DNA of 64,000 nucleotides from Flagellimonas olearia (GTDB taxonomy: Bacteria; Bacteroidota; Bacteroidia; Flavobacteriales; Flavobacteriaceae). The DNA lies in assembly GCF_009184425.1 (NCBI RefSeq), contig NZ_WELG01000002.1, forward strand, positions 496,001 through 560,000, in the 5' to 3' direction. The notes under the pieces were generated by a model. It ran no database searches. It saw only the letters and a list, made by a program, of their open reading frames with translations, and was not told the DNA's origin. The number at the start of each line of letters is the position of its first letter. The stretch's first letter is position 1. Positions 1 through 8,486 of this stretch are shown piece by piece. Position numbers and translations under genes: made by a program.

Positions 1-717
1 GGGAAGGTTTCCAATAATTACACCATTGTTCCCTCATTTCGGGGAAAATATCCCATCCCCAGTATTTCTTTCAGCTATTTCAACCCAAGTACGGCAAAGT
101 ACGTCACCCTTAATTCGGAAGAAATCAATATCGAGGTCTTGGAAGGACCTACCAGTGCTTCGGCAAACGATGCCGCAGGAACCAACACCAGCAAGCAATT
201 GGTGGTGCCAACGGGAAAACAGTTCCATTTTATAAAGATCAATCCCAACCTCAGTCCTATTGGCGTCAACTATTTTTTTGGCTCCAATACGTTTTATCTC
301 TTGCTGTTCGGTCCCTTGTTGTTGATTCCGATTGCCATCTTTTCTTTTAAGAAAAGAGAGGCCATTGCACAGGATGTGGTTGGAAACAAAATAAAGAAAG
401 CCAATAAATTGGCCAGAAAATACCTCTCCACGGCCAAAAAGGAACTGGGCAACAAAGAAGCCTTTTATGTGGCTTTGGAAAAAGGATTACATAACTATCT
501 AAAAGCCAAACTAAAAATCGAGACCTCTGAATTCAGCAAGGAAAAAATCACTTCCATCCTGTTGGACAAAAAAGTGGACCCTGTAGATGTTGACGGCTTT
601 ATTGATTTACTAAAAAGTTGTGAAATGGCCCGTTACAGTCCCTTTTCAGATGTGCAGATGCAGAATGATTATGAAAAAGCCAGTACGGTAATCTCTAATT
701 TGGACAAACAGTTATGA
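1..717 (+). CDS. batD: BatD-like aerotolerance protein, C-terminal part
   Basis: The reading frame is open from base 1 (G-K-V-S-N-N-Y-T-I-V-P-S...) and runs 238 codons to a TGA, so the N-terminus lies outside the window. The phrase PSFRGKYPIPSISFSYFNP is typical of the last beta-rich repeat of BatD. A membrane segment (about codons 97-117, FYLLLFGPLLLIPIAIFSF) is followed by a basic, helical cytoplasmic tail. Bat proteins are envelope proteins linked to oxidative-stress survival in Bacteroidota. The stop overlaps the next start by 4 bp (ATGA), so it is translationally coupled to batE. BatA/B/C would be expected upstream, outside the window. An internal ATG at 139 is not the real start because homology continues upstream. 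Confidence 0.88.
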   Translation, partial: GKVSNNYTIVPSFRGKYPIPSISFSYFNPSTAKYVTLNSEEINIEVLEGPTSASANDAAGTNTSKQLVVPTGKQFHFIKINPNLSPIGVNYFFGSNTFYLLLFGPLLLIPIAIFSFKKREAIAQDVVGNKIKKANKLARKYLSTAKKELGNKEAFYVALEKGLHNYLKAKLKIETSEFSKEKITSILLDKKVDPVDVDGFIDLLKSCEMARYSPFSDVQMQNDYEKASTVISNLDKQL

Positions 718-1478
718 GTATAAAAAAATTCGTTCTTTACCTCTGTTTCCTTTCATTTTCCTTTGGGTTCTCCCAAGGCAAGGCCCTGTTTGAGCAGGCC
801 ACCGAACTGTACAACAAAGGGGAATACTCCAAGGCCATTGAAAATTACGATCAAATCCTAAAGAACGGGGAGCATTCCGCCCAACTTTACTTTAACATGG
901 GCAATTGCTATTATAAGCTCAACGCCATTGGACCTAGCATCTATTATTATGAAAAAGCCTTGTTGCTGGATCCCAATGACGATGAAATCCTGAACAATTT
1001 GGGCTATGCCCAAAACATGAGGTTGGACGCCATAGAAAATATGCCCAAAACAGAAATAGCCCAATTCTACGAAAGTGTGGTAAGCTTATTTTCCTTTGAT
1101 CAATGGGCCTATTTGGCCATTGCTTTCATCATTCTTTTCGTTCTGGGTTATTTAGCCTATTTTTTTCTTCGCTTTGCCAATCAAAAACGATTGGCCTTCA
1201 TTGTGGGCATCTTTGCATTGGCCCTAGGAGTCCTGTCGGTTCTTATGGCCTACTTACAACGCCAGGAATTCAAAAAGGATAACCCTGCCATTGTTTTCAG
1301 TAAAGAAGTTAGGGTATCCTCTGAACCCAATAACAACAGTGAAATAGTCTTTACCCTTCACGAAGGTACCAAAGTGAATGTTCTGGACCAATTGGACGAT
1401 TGGAAGAAAATCCGGATTTCAGATGGGCAGACAGGATGGTTGTTGGGCAACGACATTAAGCTGTTGAAGGACTTTTAA
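714..1478 (+). CDS. batE: BatE-like TPR and SH3-domain protein
   Basis: 254 residues. An N-terminal signal peptide (about 1-20, ending FGFSQG) precedes two or three TPR units (about 22-105, e.g. ALFEQATELYNKGEYSKAIE). Two membrane helices follow (about 132-152 and 161-182), then a C-terminal bacterial SH3 domain (about 195-254, with VRVSSEPNNNSEIVFTLHEG and a closing GWLLGNDI). This order is the flavobacterial BatE layout. It starts inside the batD stop (ATGA) and is the last gene of the Bat operon here. Function is inferred from family: envelope assembly/stress tolerance with BatA-D. Confidence 0.87.
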   Translation: MSIKKFVLYLCFLSFSFGFSQGKALFEQATELYNKGEYSKAIENYDQILKNGEHSAQLYFNMGNCYYKLNAIGPSIYYYEKALLLDPNDDEILNNLGYAQNMRLDAIENMPKTEIAQFYESVVSLFSFDQWAYLAIAFIILFVLGYLAYFFLRFANQKRLAFIVGIFALALGVLSVLMAYLQRQEFKKDNPAIVFSKEVRVSSEPNNNSEIVFTLHEGTKVNVLDQLDDWKKIRISDGQTGWLLGNDIKLLKDF

Positions 1479-1511
1479 ACATTATTTAACAAAAAATATC
1501 CCCCATCCTTT

Positions 1512-1519
1512 TATTTTTG
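1512..1519 (+). promoter_or_regulatory. -7 promoter element, TATTTTTG
   Basis: Exact match to the Bacteroidota -7 consensus TAnnTTTG, 14 bp before the GTG start of the small membrane protein. No TTG is found 19 bp upstream, so only half of the promoter is convincing. Confidence 0.4.
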
Positions 1520-1533
1520 CAAAAAAGAGTATA

Positions 1534-1845
1534 GTGCTAAGACTGTTGGCTTTTCCTTTTGTCTCGGTGATGTTGGTCATGATTCTCATGACCTCTCCCC
1601 TTGTTCCCTTTTTGGGAAAGGAGTACTGTACCGCAATAATTCTTGGTTCTTCCGAGGAGGAAAACAACAGCAACGAAACAACAGGCAGCAAGAGTTTTGA
1701 AAGCAAGTATTTTTTGCTTCGGAATTTTTTTCCTGTGGATACTTACCTTAATCAGGAACAGGACTTTAATTCTCTAGGGTATATGTTTCCCGTATTGGAT
1801 TATACTGTTGAAATTCTTGACCCCCCTCCCAGAAGATTGGTTTAA
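1534..1845 (+). CDS. Small hypothetical protein with hydrophobic N-terminus
   Basis: 103 residues from a GTG start. The N-terminus (LRLLAFPFVSVMLVMILMTS) is a strong membrane segment or uncleaved signal; the rest is polar, with an SSEEENNSNE stretch, and ends in PPPRRLV. I do not recognise a named family. It lies between the Bat operon and the SulP gene with 83 bp before the next start, and a -7 promoter motif sits just upstream, which supports it being expressed. Its codon use resembles its neighbours. An ORF on the opposite strand here (1482-1706) has no such support. It could be a small accessory protein of the SulP transporter, but this is only a positional guess. Confidence 0.55.
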   Translation: MLRLLAFPFVSVMLVMILMTSPLVPFLGKEYCTAIILGSSEEENNSNETTGSKSFESKYFLLRNFFPVDTYLNQEQDFNSLGYMFPVLDYTVEILDPPPRRLV

Positions 1846-1928
1846 TTCTCCGGAAAACACATCAACAATCAATTTCTAACTGTCTTCAGCATGCCTTAAA
1901 TTCTGAAGGCAACTTTATCTTTATTATT

Positions 1929-3512
1929 ATGTTCAAGTATATTAAAAATGACTTGCCAGCCAGTATTGTGGTCTTTTTTGTGGCTCTTCCCCTTTGTTTG
2001 GGAATTGCACTGGCCAGTGGCGCCCCTCTTTTTTCAGGTCTTATTGCTGGAATTATCGGGGGTATTGTTGTGGGGGCACTAAGTGGCTCACACATTGGCG
2101 TAAGTGGTCCTGCAGCTGGTCTTGCGGCTATTGTATTGACCGCCATAGGCACCCTGGGAGGTTACGAAAATTTCTTGGTGGCCGTAGTTTTGGGAGGTAT
2201 CATCCAAATGGTATTTGGAATGCTAAAAGCAGGGGTCATTGCCTATTATTTTCCATCATCCGTAATCAAAGGAATGCTGACGGGAATCGGAATCATCATC
2301 ATTTTAAAACAGATTCCACACTTTTTTGGATACGATGCCGATCCGGAAGGGGATTGGGCATTCTTTCAGGTGGATGGGGAAAACACATTCAGTGAAATTC
2401 TCAACGCGGTTAACTTTATCAGTCCCGGTGCCACCTTGATTGCCATAGTGGCCCTGGCCATCCTTATTCTTTGGGATAGGGTCCTAAGTAAAAAATCCAA
2501 GGTTTTCCAATTGGTCCAAGGGCCTCTAGTAGCCGTGGTTTTGGGAATCCTTTATTTTTCATTTACCTCAGGCGATGCCCAATGGGGTATTTCCGCCGAG
2601 CATTTGGTAAGTGTTCCAATTCCAGATGGCTTGGAGTCTTTTGCAGGCTTGTTCAGTTTTCCCAATTTCTCGGCCATAACCAATCCCGAAGTATGGATCA
2701 CAGCCTTTACCATTGCATTGGTGGCCAGTCTGGAAACTTTGCTTTGTGTTGAAGCCACGGATAAGCTAGATCCACACAAACGGGTAACCCCAACCAATAG
2801 GGAATTGCTTGCCCAAGGGGTAGGGAACAGCCTTGCTGGGTTGGTCGGTGGACTTCCCGTGACCCAAGTAATTGTTCGTAGTTCGGCCAATATTCAATCT
2901 GGCGGTAGAACAAAGGCTTCGGCCATTATCCATGGGTTTTTATTGTTGGCCTCGGTAATCCTGATTCCCAAACTTCTCAACATGATTCCTTTGTCTGTCT
3001 TGGCAGCCATCCTCTTTGTTGTAGGATATAAATTGGCAAAACCAAGCCTTTTCAAGACCATGTACAATTCTGGATGGAAGCAGTTTGTTCCCTTCGTGGT
3101 AACCGTGGTTGGAATTGTTTTCACCGATCTATTGATCGGAATTTCACTAGGTTTGGGGGTTGGAATTGTGGTCATCCTCATAAAGAGTTACCAAAACTCC
3201 CATTTCCTTCATATAGAGGACAAGAGCAATGGGGTCCACAAAATAAAAATGACCTTGGCCGAAGAAGTTACCTTTATCAATAAAGGAGCCATTTTAAAAG
3301 AGTTGGATCGACTTCCTGAAAATTCCTATCTTGAATTGGATGTTAGAAAAACACGGTTCTTGGACAATGACATTGTTGAGATTTTGGAGGACTTCTCGAG
3401 TAAGGCAAAAACGCGGAAAATAGACATTAAGATCATTTCCGAGAGAGGGGTTGTTGAAAACCCAAAAAGTTATATTGAATTTTTTAATCTAAGACCGAAA
3501 AAAACGGCATAG
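1929..3512 (+). CDS. SulP-family anion permease with STAS domain
   Basis: 527 residues. It opens with the SulP signature (DLPASIVVFFVALPLCLGIALASGAP), has about ten to twelve membrane helices to about residue 420, with SGPAAGLAAIVLTAI and LAQGVGNSLAGLVGGLPVTQ as family landmarks, and ends in a STAS-like domain (about 430-520, LELDVRKTRFLDNDIVEIL). SulP proteins move sulfate, bicarbonate or other anions across the inner membrane. The next gene, 10 bp downstream, is a beta-carbonic anhydrase, which makes bicarbonate the likelier substrate (inference). A second, longer SulP follows. The start is the first ATG after the 1846-1928 gap. Confidence 0.9.
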   Translation: MFKYIKNDLPASIVVFFVALPLCLGIALASGAPLFSGLIAGIIGGIVVGALSGSHIGVSGPAAGLAAIVLTAIGTLGGYENFLVAVVLGGIIQMVFGMLKAGVIAYYFPSSVIKGMLTGIGIIIILKQIPHFFGYDADPEGDWAFFQVDGENTFSEILNAVNFISPGATLIAIVALAILILWDRVLSKKSKVFQLVQGPLVAVVLGILYFSFTSGDAQWGISAEHLVSVPIPDGLESFAGLFSFPNFSAITNPEVWITAFTIALVASLETLLCVEATDKLDPHKRVTPTNRELLAQGVGNSLAGLVGGLPVTQVIVRSSANIQSGGRTKASAIIHGFLLLASVILIPKLLNMIPLSVLAAILFVVGYKLAKPSLFKTMYNSGWKQFVPFVVTVVGIVFTDLLIGISLGLGVGIVVILIKSYQNSHFLHIEDKSNGVHKIKMTLAEEVTFINKGAILKELDRLPENSYLELDVRKTRFLDNDIVEILEDFSSKAKTRKIDIKIISERGVVENPKSYIEFFNLRPKKTA

Positions 3513-3522
3513 CCATAGTACT

Positions 3523-4149
3523 ATGAAAGCACACACAAAAGAAACACAGGCCACCATGACGCCCAAGAAAGCACTGGAATTCCTCCAAGAGGGGAATGAG
3601 CGTTTTCAAAAAAACCTAAAGGCCAATAGAAACCTTCTCCAACAAGTAAACGAAACCAAGGATGGACAATTCCCTTTTGCCACCATCCTTAGCTGTATTG
3701 ACTCAAGAGTCTCTGCGGAATTGGTATTTGACCAAGGTCTTGGAGATATCTTCAGCGTTAGAATCGCTGGGAATTTTGTCAATGAGGATATTCTTGGAAG
3801 TATGGAGTTTGCCTGTAAACTGGCTGGCACCAAACTACTTGTTGTTCTTGGACATACCAGCTGTGGAGCGGTAAAAGGCGCTTGTGATCATGCGCGCTTG
3901 GGGAACCTCACCACGTTGATCAATAAAATTGAACCTGCGGTCGAAGCCGTCTCAGAACCAAAAGATGAATCTTTGAGAAACTCCAAAAACTTGGATTTTG
4001 TGGACGCCGTTGCCGTTAAGAATGTGGAGTTGACTTTGGATAATATCAGACAACAAAGCCCCATCTTAAAAGAAATGGAGGAAAAGGGAGAAATCGCCAT
4101 TGTAGGTGCCATGTATGATCTTTCAGATGGAAAAGTCTCCTTCTTATAA
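3523..4149 (+). CDS. Beta-class carbonic anhydrase
   Basis: 208 residues. It interconverts CO2 and bicarbonate. Zinc ligands and the catalytic dyad are visible: C58-x-D60-x-R62 in SCIDSR, then H111 and C114 in GHTSCGAVKGA. The length and the central FSVRIAGNFVNEDILGSMEFA region fit the beta class. No signal peptide is seen, so it is cytoplasmic. It starts 10 bp after the SulP gene, so co-transcription is very likely, and is followed by an intrinsic terminator at about 4171-4205. SulP plus carbonic anhydrase is a recurring bicarbonate-uptake pairing. Confidence 0.95.
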   Translation: MKAHTKETQATMTPKKALEFLQEGNERFQKNLKANRNLLQQVNETKDGQFPFATILSCIDSRVSAELVFDQGLGDIFSVRIAGNFVNEDILGSMEFACKLAGTKLLVVLGHTSCGAVKGACDHARLGNLTTLINKIEPAVEAVSEPKDESLRNSKNLDFVDAVAVKNVELTLDNIRQQSPILKEMEEKGEIAIVGAMYDLSDGKVSFL

Positions 4150-4170
4150 CAAGATTTGAACCAGATAGTT

Positions 4171-4205
4171 AAAAGGCCGGTGATCTTCCAATCATCGGCT
4201 TTTTT
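4171..4205 (+). terminator. Intrinsic terminator after carbonic anhydrase
   Basis: GCCGGTGAT (4176-4184) pairs with ATCATCGGC (4191-4199) with one G-T wobble, loop of 6, followed by a run of six T. It ends the SulP-carbonic anhydrase operon and separates it from the second SulP gene. Confidence 0.8.
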
Positions 4206-4255
4206 GTTTTCCAAAATTACTATCTTAATGCTCTATTATCTAATCCCGCCGCTAT

Positions 4256-6112
4256 ATGTTCAAACACGTAAGAGGAGACCTTTTTGGTGGAATTACCGCG
4301 GGAATTGTGGCACTCCCTTTGGCCCTTGCCTTTGGAGTAAGTTCAGGGCTTGGCCCAAGTGCGGGATTGTACGGTGCCATTTTCATAAGCTTTTTTGCCG
4401 CCCTCTTTGGTGGAACCAACACCCAGATTTCCGGTCCAACAGCTCCAATGACCGCAGTGAGTATGGTGGTCATTGCCGGTATTGTTGCCGTTAATGACGG
4501 AGATATCAACAAAGCGCTACCGGCCATACTGACGATTTTTCTTTTGGCAGGCATCATACAGATTGGATTGGGACTCGTTGGTCTGGGAAAATATATCAAA
4601 TACATCCCCTATCCTGTGGTCTCGGGCTTTATGACCGCCATTGGGGTAATTATATTGGTCACACAAATATTGCCTGCCGTGGGCTATTATCCCAAAGAAG
4701 ACGCGCAGTATGTGAACCAATATGTAGCTGAAGCCGAGGAGAAAATATTGGAAAACATACTCCGGGAAGAGGCTGGTGAAGGCATTTTGGTCCTAGAAGA
4801 TTTTGAAGAAACCATAAAAAGGGCACACGCCATCACCGAGGCAGATATGCTGAAGGAAGCCCGTACCCTAGCCGCCAAGGATGCTTCAGGGGTGTTGGGA
4901 ACTTTCAAGGTGTTGCCCAGAGCTGTTCGCAACATCAACTGGATGGAATTGGGGCTGGCCTTGGTCACCATTTTCATCATTTACGGTTTTAAACGTATTA
5001 CCACTGCAATTCCCAGCACTTTGGTAGCCTTGGTGACAGTTTCAGGGGTTGCATTTGGTTTTGGGTTGGATTATCGTCCCATTGAGCAAATCCCAAGTGG
5101 CCTCCCCATTCCCAATCTGGAAATATTTACCAACTTCAATTTAAGTACCATCACGCCCTATATATTCACAGCATTGACCCTTGCTTTGCTTGGGGCGATA
5201 GATTCTTTGCTCACCTCCGTGGTGGCCGATAATATGACCCAAACCAAGCACAAACCCAACAAAGAATTGGTAGGGCAAGGCATTGGCAATAGTATTGCGG
5301 CCCTATTTGGAGGAATTCCCGGTGCCGGAGCAACCATACGGACCGTGGTCAATATCAATTCTGGAGGTAAGACCAGACTTTCGGGTATGGTTGCCGGAGT
5401 GCTCTTACTTATTGTCTTGCTTGCCCTTGGACCTGTGGCCTCACAAATACCGGCAGCAGTATTGGCCGGTATCTTGGTCACTGTAGGTATCGGCGTGATG
5501 GATTATAGAGGTCTAAAAGCAATTCCCCATCTTCCCAAGGATATCAAGTTGGGACCATTGAAATTGAGTTCGGAGGTAATCATTATGTTGGTGGTGATGG
5601 TCCTTTCCTCCATTTGGAACCTGGTATATGCCGTAGGTATTGGTTTAGTAATTGCATCATTGATGTTCATGAAAAAAATCGGCGATATAACCGCCCAAAG
5701 GTCCGATGTGAAACCCCTTCGGGAAGAAACATGGTCCGATGAAAAAAATCTGCCTGAGAATATTAAGGAAGAAATCTTTATCAAACATATAAAAGGTCCT
5801 CTCTTTTTTGGTTCAACCACTGAGTTTCAACAATTGGCCTCACAAATTCCGGATACCGCCTCTACCGTGGTCATTAGAATGGGGCGTATGCAGTATATGG
5901 ACCAATCCGGCCTATATGCCATGGAAGATGTCCTACAGGATTTGAAACGAAAGAATGTTATGGTGCTCTTGGTGGGAATACTGGACCAACCCAAATATAT
6001 GATGGAACGGATTGATATCATCCCCGGACTCATCCCCCAGGAACATATTTTTGAATCCTTTAAATCGTGTATGAATTGGGTGGGGCAAAGCTCCAAAAAC
6101 AGCAATCCGTAA
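4256..6112 (+). CDS. SulP-family anion permease, long form with cytoplasmic-type insert and STAS domain
   Basis: 618 residues, about 90 longer than the first SulP. The N-terminus (DLFGGITAGIVALPLALAFGVSSG), SGPTAPMTAVSMVV and GQGIGNSIAALFGGIPGAGATIRT mark the family. The STAS domain is about 510-605 (RMGRMQYMDQSGLYAMEDVL, a serine in the usual DQSG site). Residues about 145-220 form a charged helical insert (QYVAEAEEKILENILREEAG onward, rich in E, K and A) between membrane helices, not present in the first paralogue. Substrate is probably an anion such as sulfate or bicarbonate. It has its own intergenic region behind the terminator, so its expression may be separate from the first cluster half. 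Confidence 0.9.
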   Translation: MFKHVRGDLFGGITAGIVALPLALAFGVSSGLGPSAGLYGAIFISFFAALFGGTNTQISGPTAPMTAVSMVVIAGIVAVNDGDINKALPAILTIFLLAGIIQIGLGLVGLGKYIKYIPYPVVSGFMTAIGVIILVTQILPAVGYYPKEDAQYVNQYVAEAEEKILENILREEAGEGILVLEDFEETIKRAHAITEADMLKEARTLAAKDASGVLGTFKVLPRAVRNINWMELGLALVTIFIIYGFKRITTAIPSTLVALVTVSGVAFGFGLDYRPIEQIPSGLPIPNLEIFTNFNLSTITPYIFTALTLALLGAIDSLLTSVVADNMTQTKHKPNKELVGQGIGNSIAALFGGIPGAGATIRTVVNINSGGKTRLSGMVAGVLLLIVLLALGPVASQIPAAVLAGILVTVGIGVMDYRGLKAIPHLPKDIKLGPLKLSSEVIIMLVVMVLSSIWNLVYAVGIGLVIASLMFMKKIGDITAQRSDVKPLREETWSDEKNLPENIKEEIFIKHIKGPLFFGSTTEFQQLASQIPDTASTVVIRMGRMQYMDQSGLYAMEDVLQDLKRKNVMVLLVGILDQPKYMMERIDIIPGLIPQEHIFESFKSCMNWVGQSSKNSNP

Positions 6113-6133
6113 TCCTGAATTTTTGATAAACCC

Positions 6134-6826
6134 ATGCCTTTTCTAAAATTTCCAAACGATTCCGGCCCCATTTACTTGGAAACCCTGGATGGTAGATGGC
6201 CTGTGGAGCCCTTCAATACCTATAGCAATTTGATCTTCTTATTCATTATTCTATACTGGGGCATACGGGTCTACAGAAATCCCAAGGCACATCTCTTTTT
6301 GGCCGGGGTACTTCCGGTAATCGCCATCAGTTATATTGGAGGTACCATCTACCACGCTACAAGGAATCATGAATTCTGGCTTCGGTTGGACTGGATGCCC
6401 ATTATGCTTTTGTGTGCTGCCTTGGTCATCTACTTTATTTTCAAAGTGGTCGGAGGTTGGTGGCAACGACTTCTGCTTATTTTTCTGCTCTTGGGAACCT
6501 CTTATATGCTGCGTATTCTGCCCATTCCCAATGGATGGCGGATTTCATTGGGCTACGTGATCACGGCAGGCACCATTCTATTGCCTTTGGTTGGCTACCT
6601 CATTAAAACCCAAGGTAAAAATGTCATTTTGGTCATTACAGCCTTTGCCATTTTTGCAGTCGCCATTTTATTCAGGACCATAGACAAGAGTCAATCTTTT
6701 TTTCCAATGGGCACGCATTGGCTATGGCATTTTTTTGGCGGTATTGCAGTACATTTTCTTATTGCCTACATATTCAAGGACAATTTGCTAAATTTGTCGG
6801 CCAATACTGCCAGTAAAAATGATTGA
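6134..6826 (+). CDS. Alkaline-ceramidase-like (CREST superfamily) membrane protein
   Basis: 230 residues with about seven membrane helices. Conserved polar sites fit the CREST superfamily of membrane metal hydrolases: N-T-Y-S-N in PFNTYSNLIF, GGTIYHATRNHEF, LDWMPI, and a late H-x3-H-type pair in THWLWHFFGGIAVH. In this group the Ser, Asp and three His form a zinc site that hydrolyses amide bonds in lipids. The actual substrate cannot be read from sequence; Bacteroidota that make sphingolipids or N-acyl amino lipids would offer one. Its end overlaps the pheS start by 8 bp, so it is translationally coupled to pheS. Confidence 0.65.
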   Translation: MPFLKFPNDSGPIYLETLDGRWPVEPFNTYSNLIFLFIILYWGIRVYRNPKAHLFLAGVLPVIAISYIGGTIYHATRNHEFWLRLDWMPIMLLCAALVIYFIFKVVGGWWQRLLLIFLLLGTSYMLRILPIPNGWRISLGYVITAGTILLPLVGYLIKTQGKNVILVITAFAIFAVAILFRTIDKSQSFFPMGTHWLWHFFGGIAVHFLIAYIFKDNLLNLSANTASKND

Positions 6827-7838
6827 GACCATAAAGGAACACTTGGCTGAAGTAGAAAAATTCACTTCAACCTCAACAGAAGAGATAGAGAATTTCCGAA
6901 TCAAGTATTTGGGAAAAAAAGGCCTTTTGAACAGTTTCTTCGCCGAGTTCAAAAATGTTCCCAATGAGGAAAAGAAAGAGTTTGGGCAGGTCATCAATCA
7001 ATTGAAAAATTCAGCAACGGAAAAAGTCAACGAGCTTAAGGCGGCCCTTGAGAACCAGGCCGAGACCGTTGGCAAGTTCGGGGACTTGACCCGTCCTGGG
7101 GAGCCCATAGAAATTGGGGCCAGACATCCTATTTCCATAGTAAAAAACCAAATCATCGATATTTTCTCCAGAATCGGATTCAATGTTTCGGAAGGCCCTG
7201 AAATAGAGGATGATTGGCACAACTTTACGGCATTGAACCTGCCAGAGTACCATCCTGCCAGGGACATGCAGGACACTTTCTTTATCCAGACCGACCCGGA
7301 TATCCTGTTGCGTACCCATACCTCATCCGTACAGGTTAGGTATATGGAAAGCAACCAACCGCCCATTAGAACCATTTCCCCCGGAAGGGTATATCGAAAT
7401 GAGGCCATTTCTGCCCGTTCGCACTGTTTTTTCCATCAGGTGGAAGGATTATATGTAGACAAAAATGTATCCTTTGCCGATTTGAAACAAACCTTGCAGT
7501 ACTTTACTTCGGAGATGTTCGGAAAATCTAAAATCCGACTAAGACCCTCCTATTTCCCATTCACCGAACCCAGTGCCGAGGTGGATGTATACTGGGGACT
7601 TGAAACTGAAACGGATTACCGTATGACCAAGGGTACCGGTTGGTTGGAAATCATGGGGTGCGGCATGGTGGACCCCAATGTACTGCGCAATTGCGGTATA
7701 GATTCCGAAGTATATTCTGGATTTGCCTTTGGTATGGGAATAGATCGTATTGCCCTTTTATTGCATCAAATCTCCGACATTCGGTTGTTAAGTGAGAACG
7801 ATGTACGATTCTTGGAACAGTTCAAAAGCGCCCTTTAA
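6819..7838 (+). CDS. pheS: Phenylalanyl-tRNA synthetase alpha subunit
   Basis: 339 residues, the usual length of the family. The N-terminal coiled coil (about 1-90, IENFRIKYLGKKGLLNSFF) binds tRNA; class II motifs follow: RTHTSSVQVRYM, motif 2 in GRVYRNEAISARSHCFFHQVEG, FTEPSAEVDVYW, and motif 3 in GFAFGMGIDRIALL. It charges tRNA-Phe together with PheT, which is not next to it here. The start ATG lies inside the last codons of the ceramidase-like gene. Confidence 0.97.
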   Translation: MIETIKEHLAEVEKFTSTSTEEIENFRIKYLGKKGLLNSFFAEFKNVPNEEKKEFGQVINQLKNSATEKVNELKAALENQAETVGKFGDLTRPGEPIEIGARHPISIVKNQIIDIFSRIGFNVSEGPEIEDDWHNFTALNLPEYHPARDMQDTFFIQTDPDILLRTHTSSVQVRYMESNQPPIRTISPGRVYRNEAISARSHCFFHQVEGLYVDKNVSFADLKQTLQYFTSEMFGKSKIRLRPSYFPFTEPSAEVDVYWGLETETDYRMTKGTGWLEIMGCGMVDPNVLRNCGIDSEVYSGFAFGMGIDRIALLLHQISDIRLLSENDVRFLEQFKSAL

Positions 7839-7914
7839 CCCTTTTATTTTCAATGTGTTGATGATATAACTCATCTCTTGATGGTTTTTTAACACAAGTT
7901 TAAGTTCGTTTAGT

Positions 7915-7944
7915 TTGGTACCTTCCGAACCAACTGTAATTTTG
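7915..7944 (+). promoter_or_regulatory. Complete Bacteroidota promoter of the RND efflux operon
   Basis: TTG at 7915-7917, then exactly 19 bp, then TAATTTTG at 7937-7944, an exact TAnnTTTG. The spacing is the consensus for the primary flavobacterial sigma factor. The expected transcription start is about 7950, which places the regulator's start at the ATG at 7963 and excludes the longer TTG-initiated frame beginning at 7915. Confidence 0.8.
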
Positions 7945-7962
7945 CGGCTTCAAATCCATTTT

Positions 7963-8439
7963 ATGGTAACTGCAAATCAACAACTTATAGAAACATTAGG
8001 GGTTCATCTGGAAGGGGAGTACAATTTACCTCCTCTAGCTGCTAGAATCTATGCCATACTTATTTTAACGGATGAAGATGGACTTACTTTTGAAGACTGT
8101 CTGGAAAAAAGAGGGGCCAGTAAAAGCTCAACCTCAACCTCATTGAACCTTCTCCTTAACATGGGGATTATCACCTACTTTACAAAGCCTGGCGATAGAA
8201 GGCGTTATTTCTCCATTGCCAAACAGAAAACCTTTTTTCTTGCCAAACTCCAGGAAAACCTCAAGCGGGTAGAGAAGGAAAAGGCCATCATCACCCTAGT
8301 CTTGGATTATCACAAAAAAAGTAGCCCAAAGAAATTCAAGGAGGGACAGGAAAGAACCCATATCTATTTGGACTATATGAACAAAAATGAAGCGCTTCTA
8401 ACAGAGTCCATTGAGAAGCTTAAAAAAATTTTAGACTAA
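7963..8439 (+). CDS. MarR/GbsR-family transcriptional regulator of RND operon
   Basis: 158 residues from ATG 7963; the longer in-frame TTG start at 7915 falls on the promoter itself. A winged helix is visible at about 20-95: LPPLAARIYAILILTDEDGLTFEDC, recognition region KRGASKSSTSTSLNLLLNMGI, wing in KPGDRRRYFSIA. The C-terminus is a helical dimerisation part. It is the first gene of an operon with the membrane fusion protein (stop TAA, adaptor start 47 bp later), and is the natural candidate for its repressor, sensing a pump substrate. A TetR gene ends the same operon, so two regulators may act here. Confidence 0.85.
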   Translation: MVTANQQLIETLGVHLEGEYNLPPLAARIYAILILTDEDGLTFEDCLEKRGASKSSTSTSLNLLLNMGIITYFTKPGDRRRYFSIAKQKTFFLAKLQENLKRVEKEKAIITLVLDYHKKSSPKKFKEGQERTHIYLDYMNKNEALLTESIEKLKKILD

Positions 8440-8486
8440 AAATGTTTACCCAACTATTCAAAAACCTTAACACCAGAAATAAAGTC

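Noticed and set aside
1482-1706. Minus-strand ORF opposite the small membrane protein
   Set aside because: Low-complexity shadow of the 1534-1845 frame with no promoter or start support.
7915-7962. Longer MarR/GbsR protein starting at TTG 7915
   Set aside because: The extra codons coincide with a perfect promoter (TTG-N19-TAATTTTG); translation should begin at ATG 7963.
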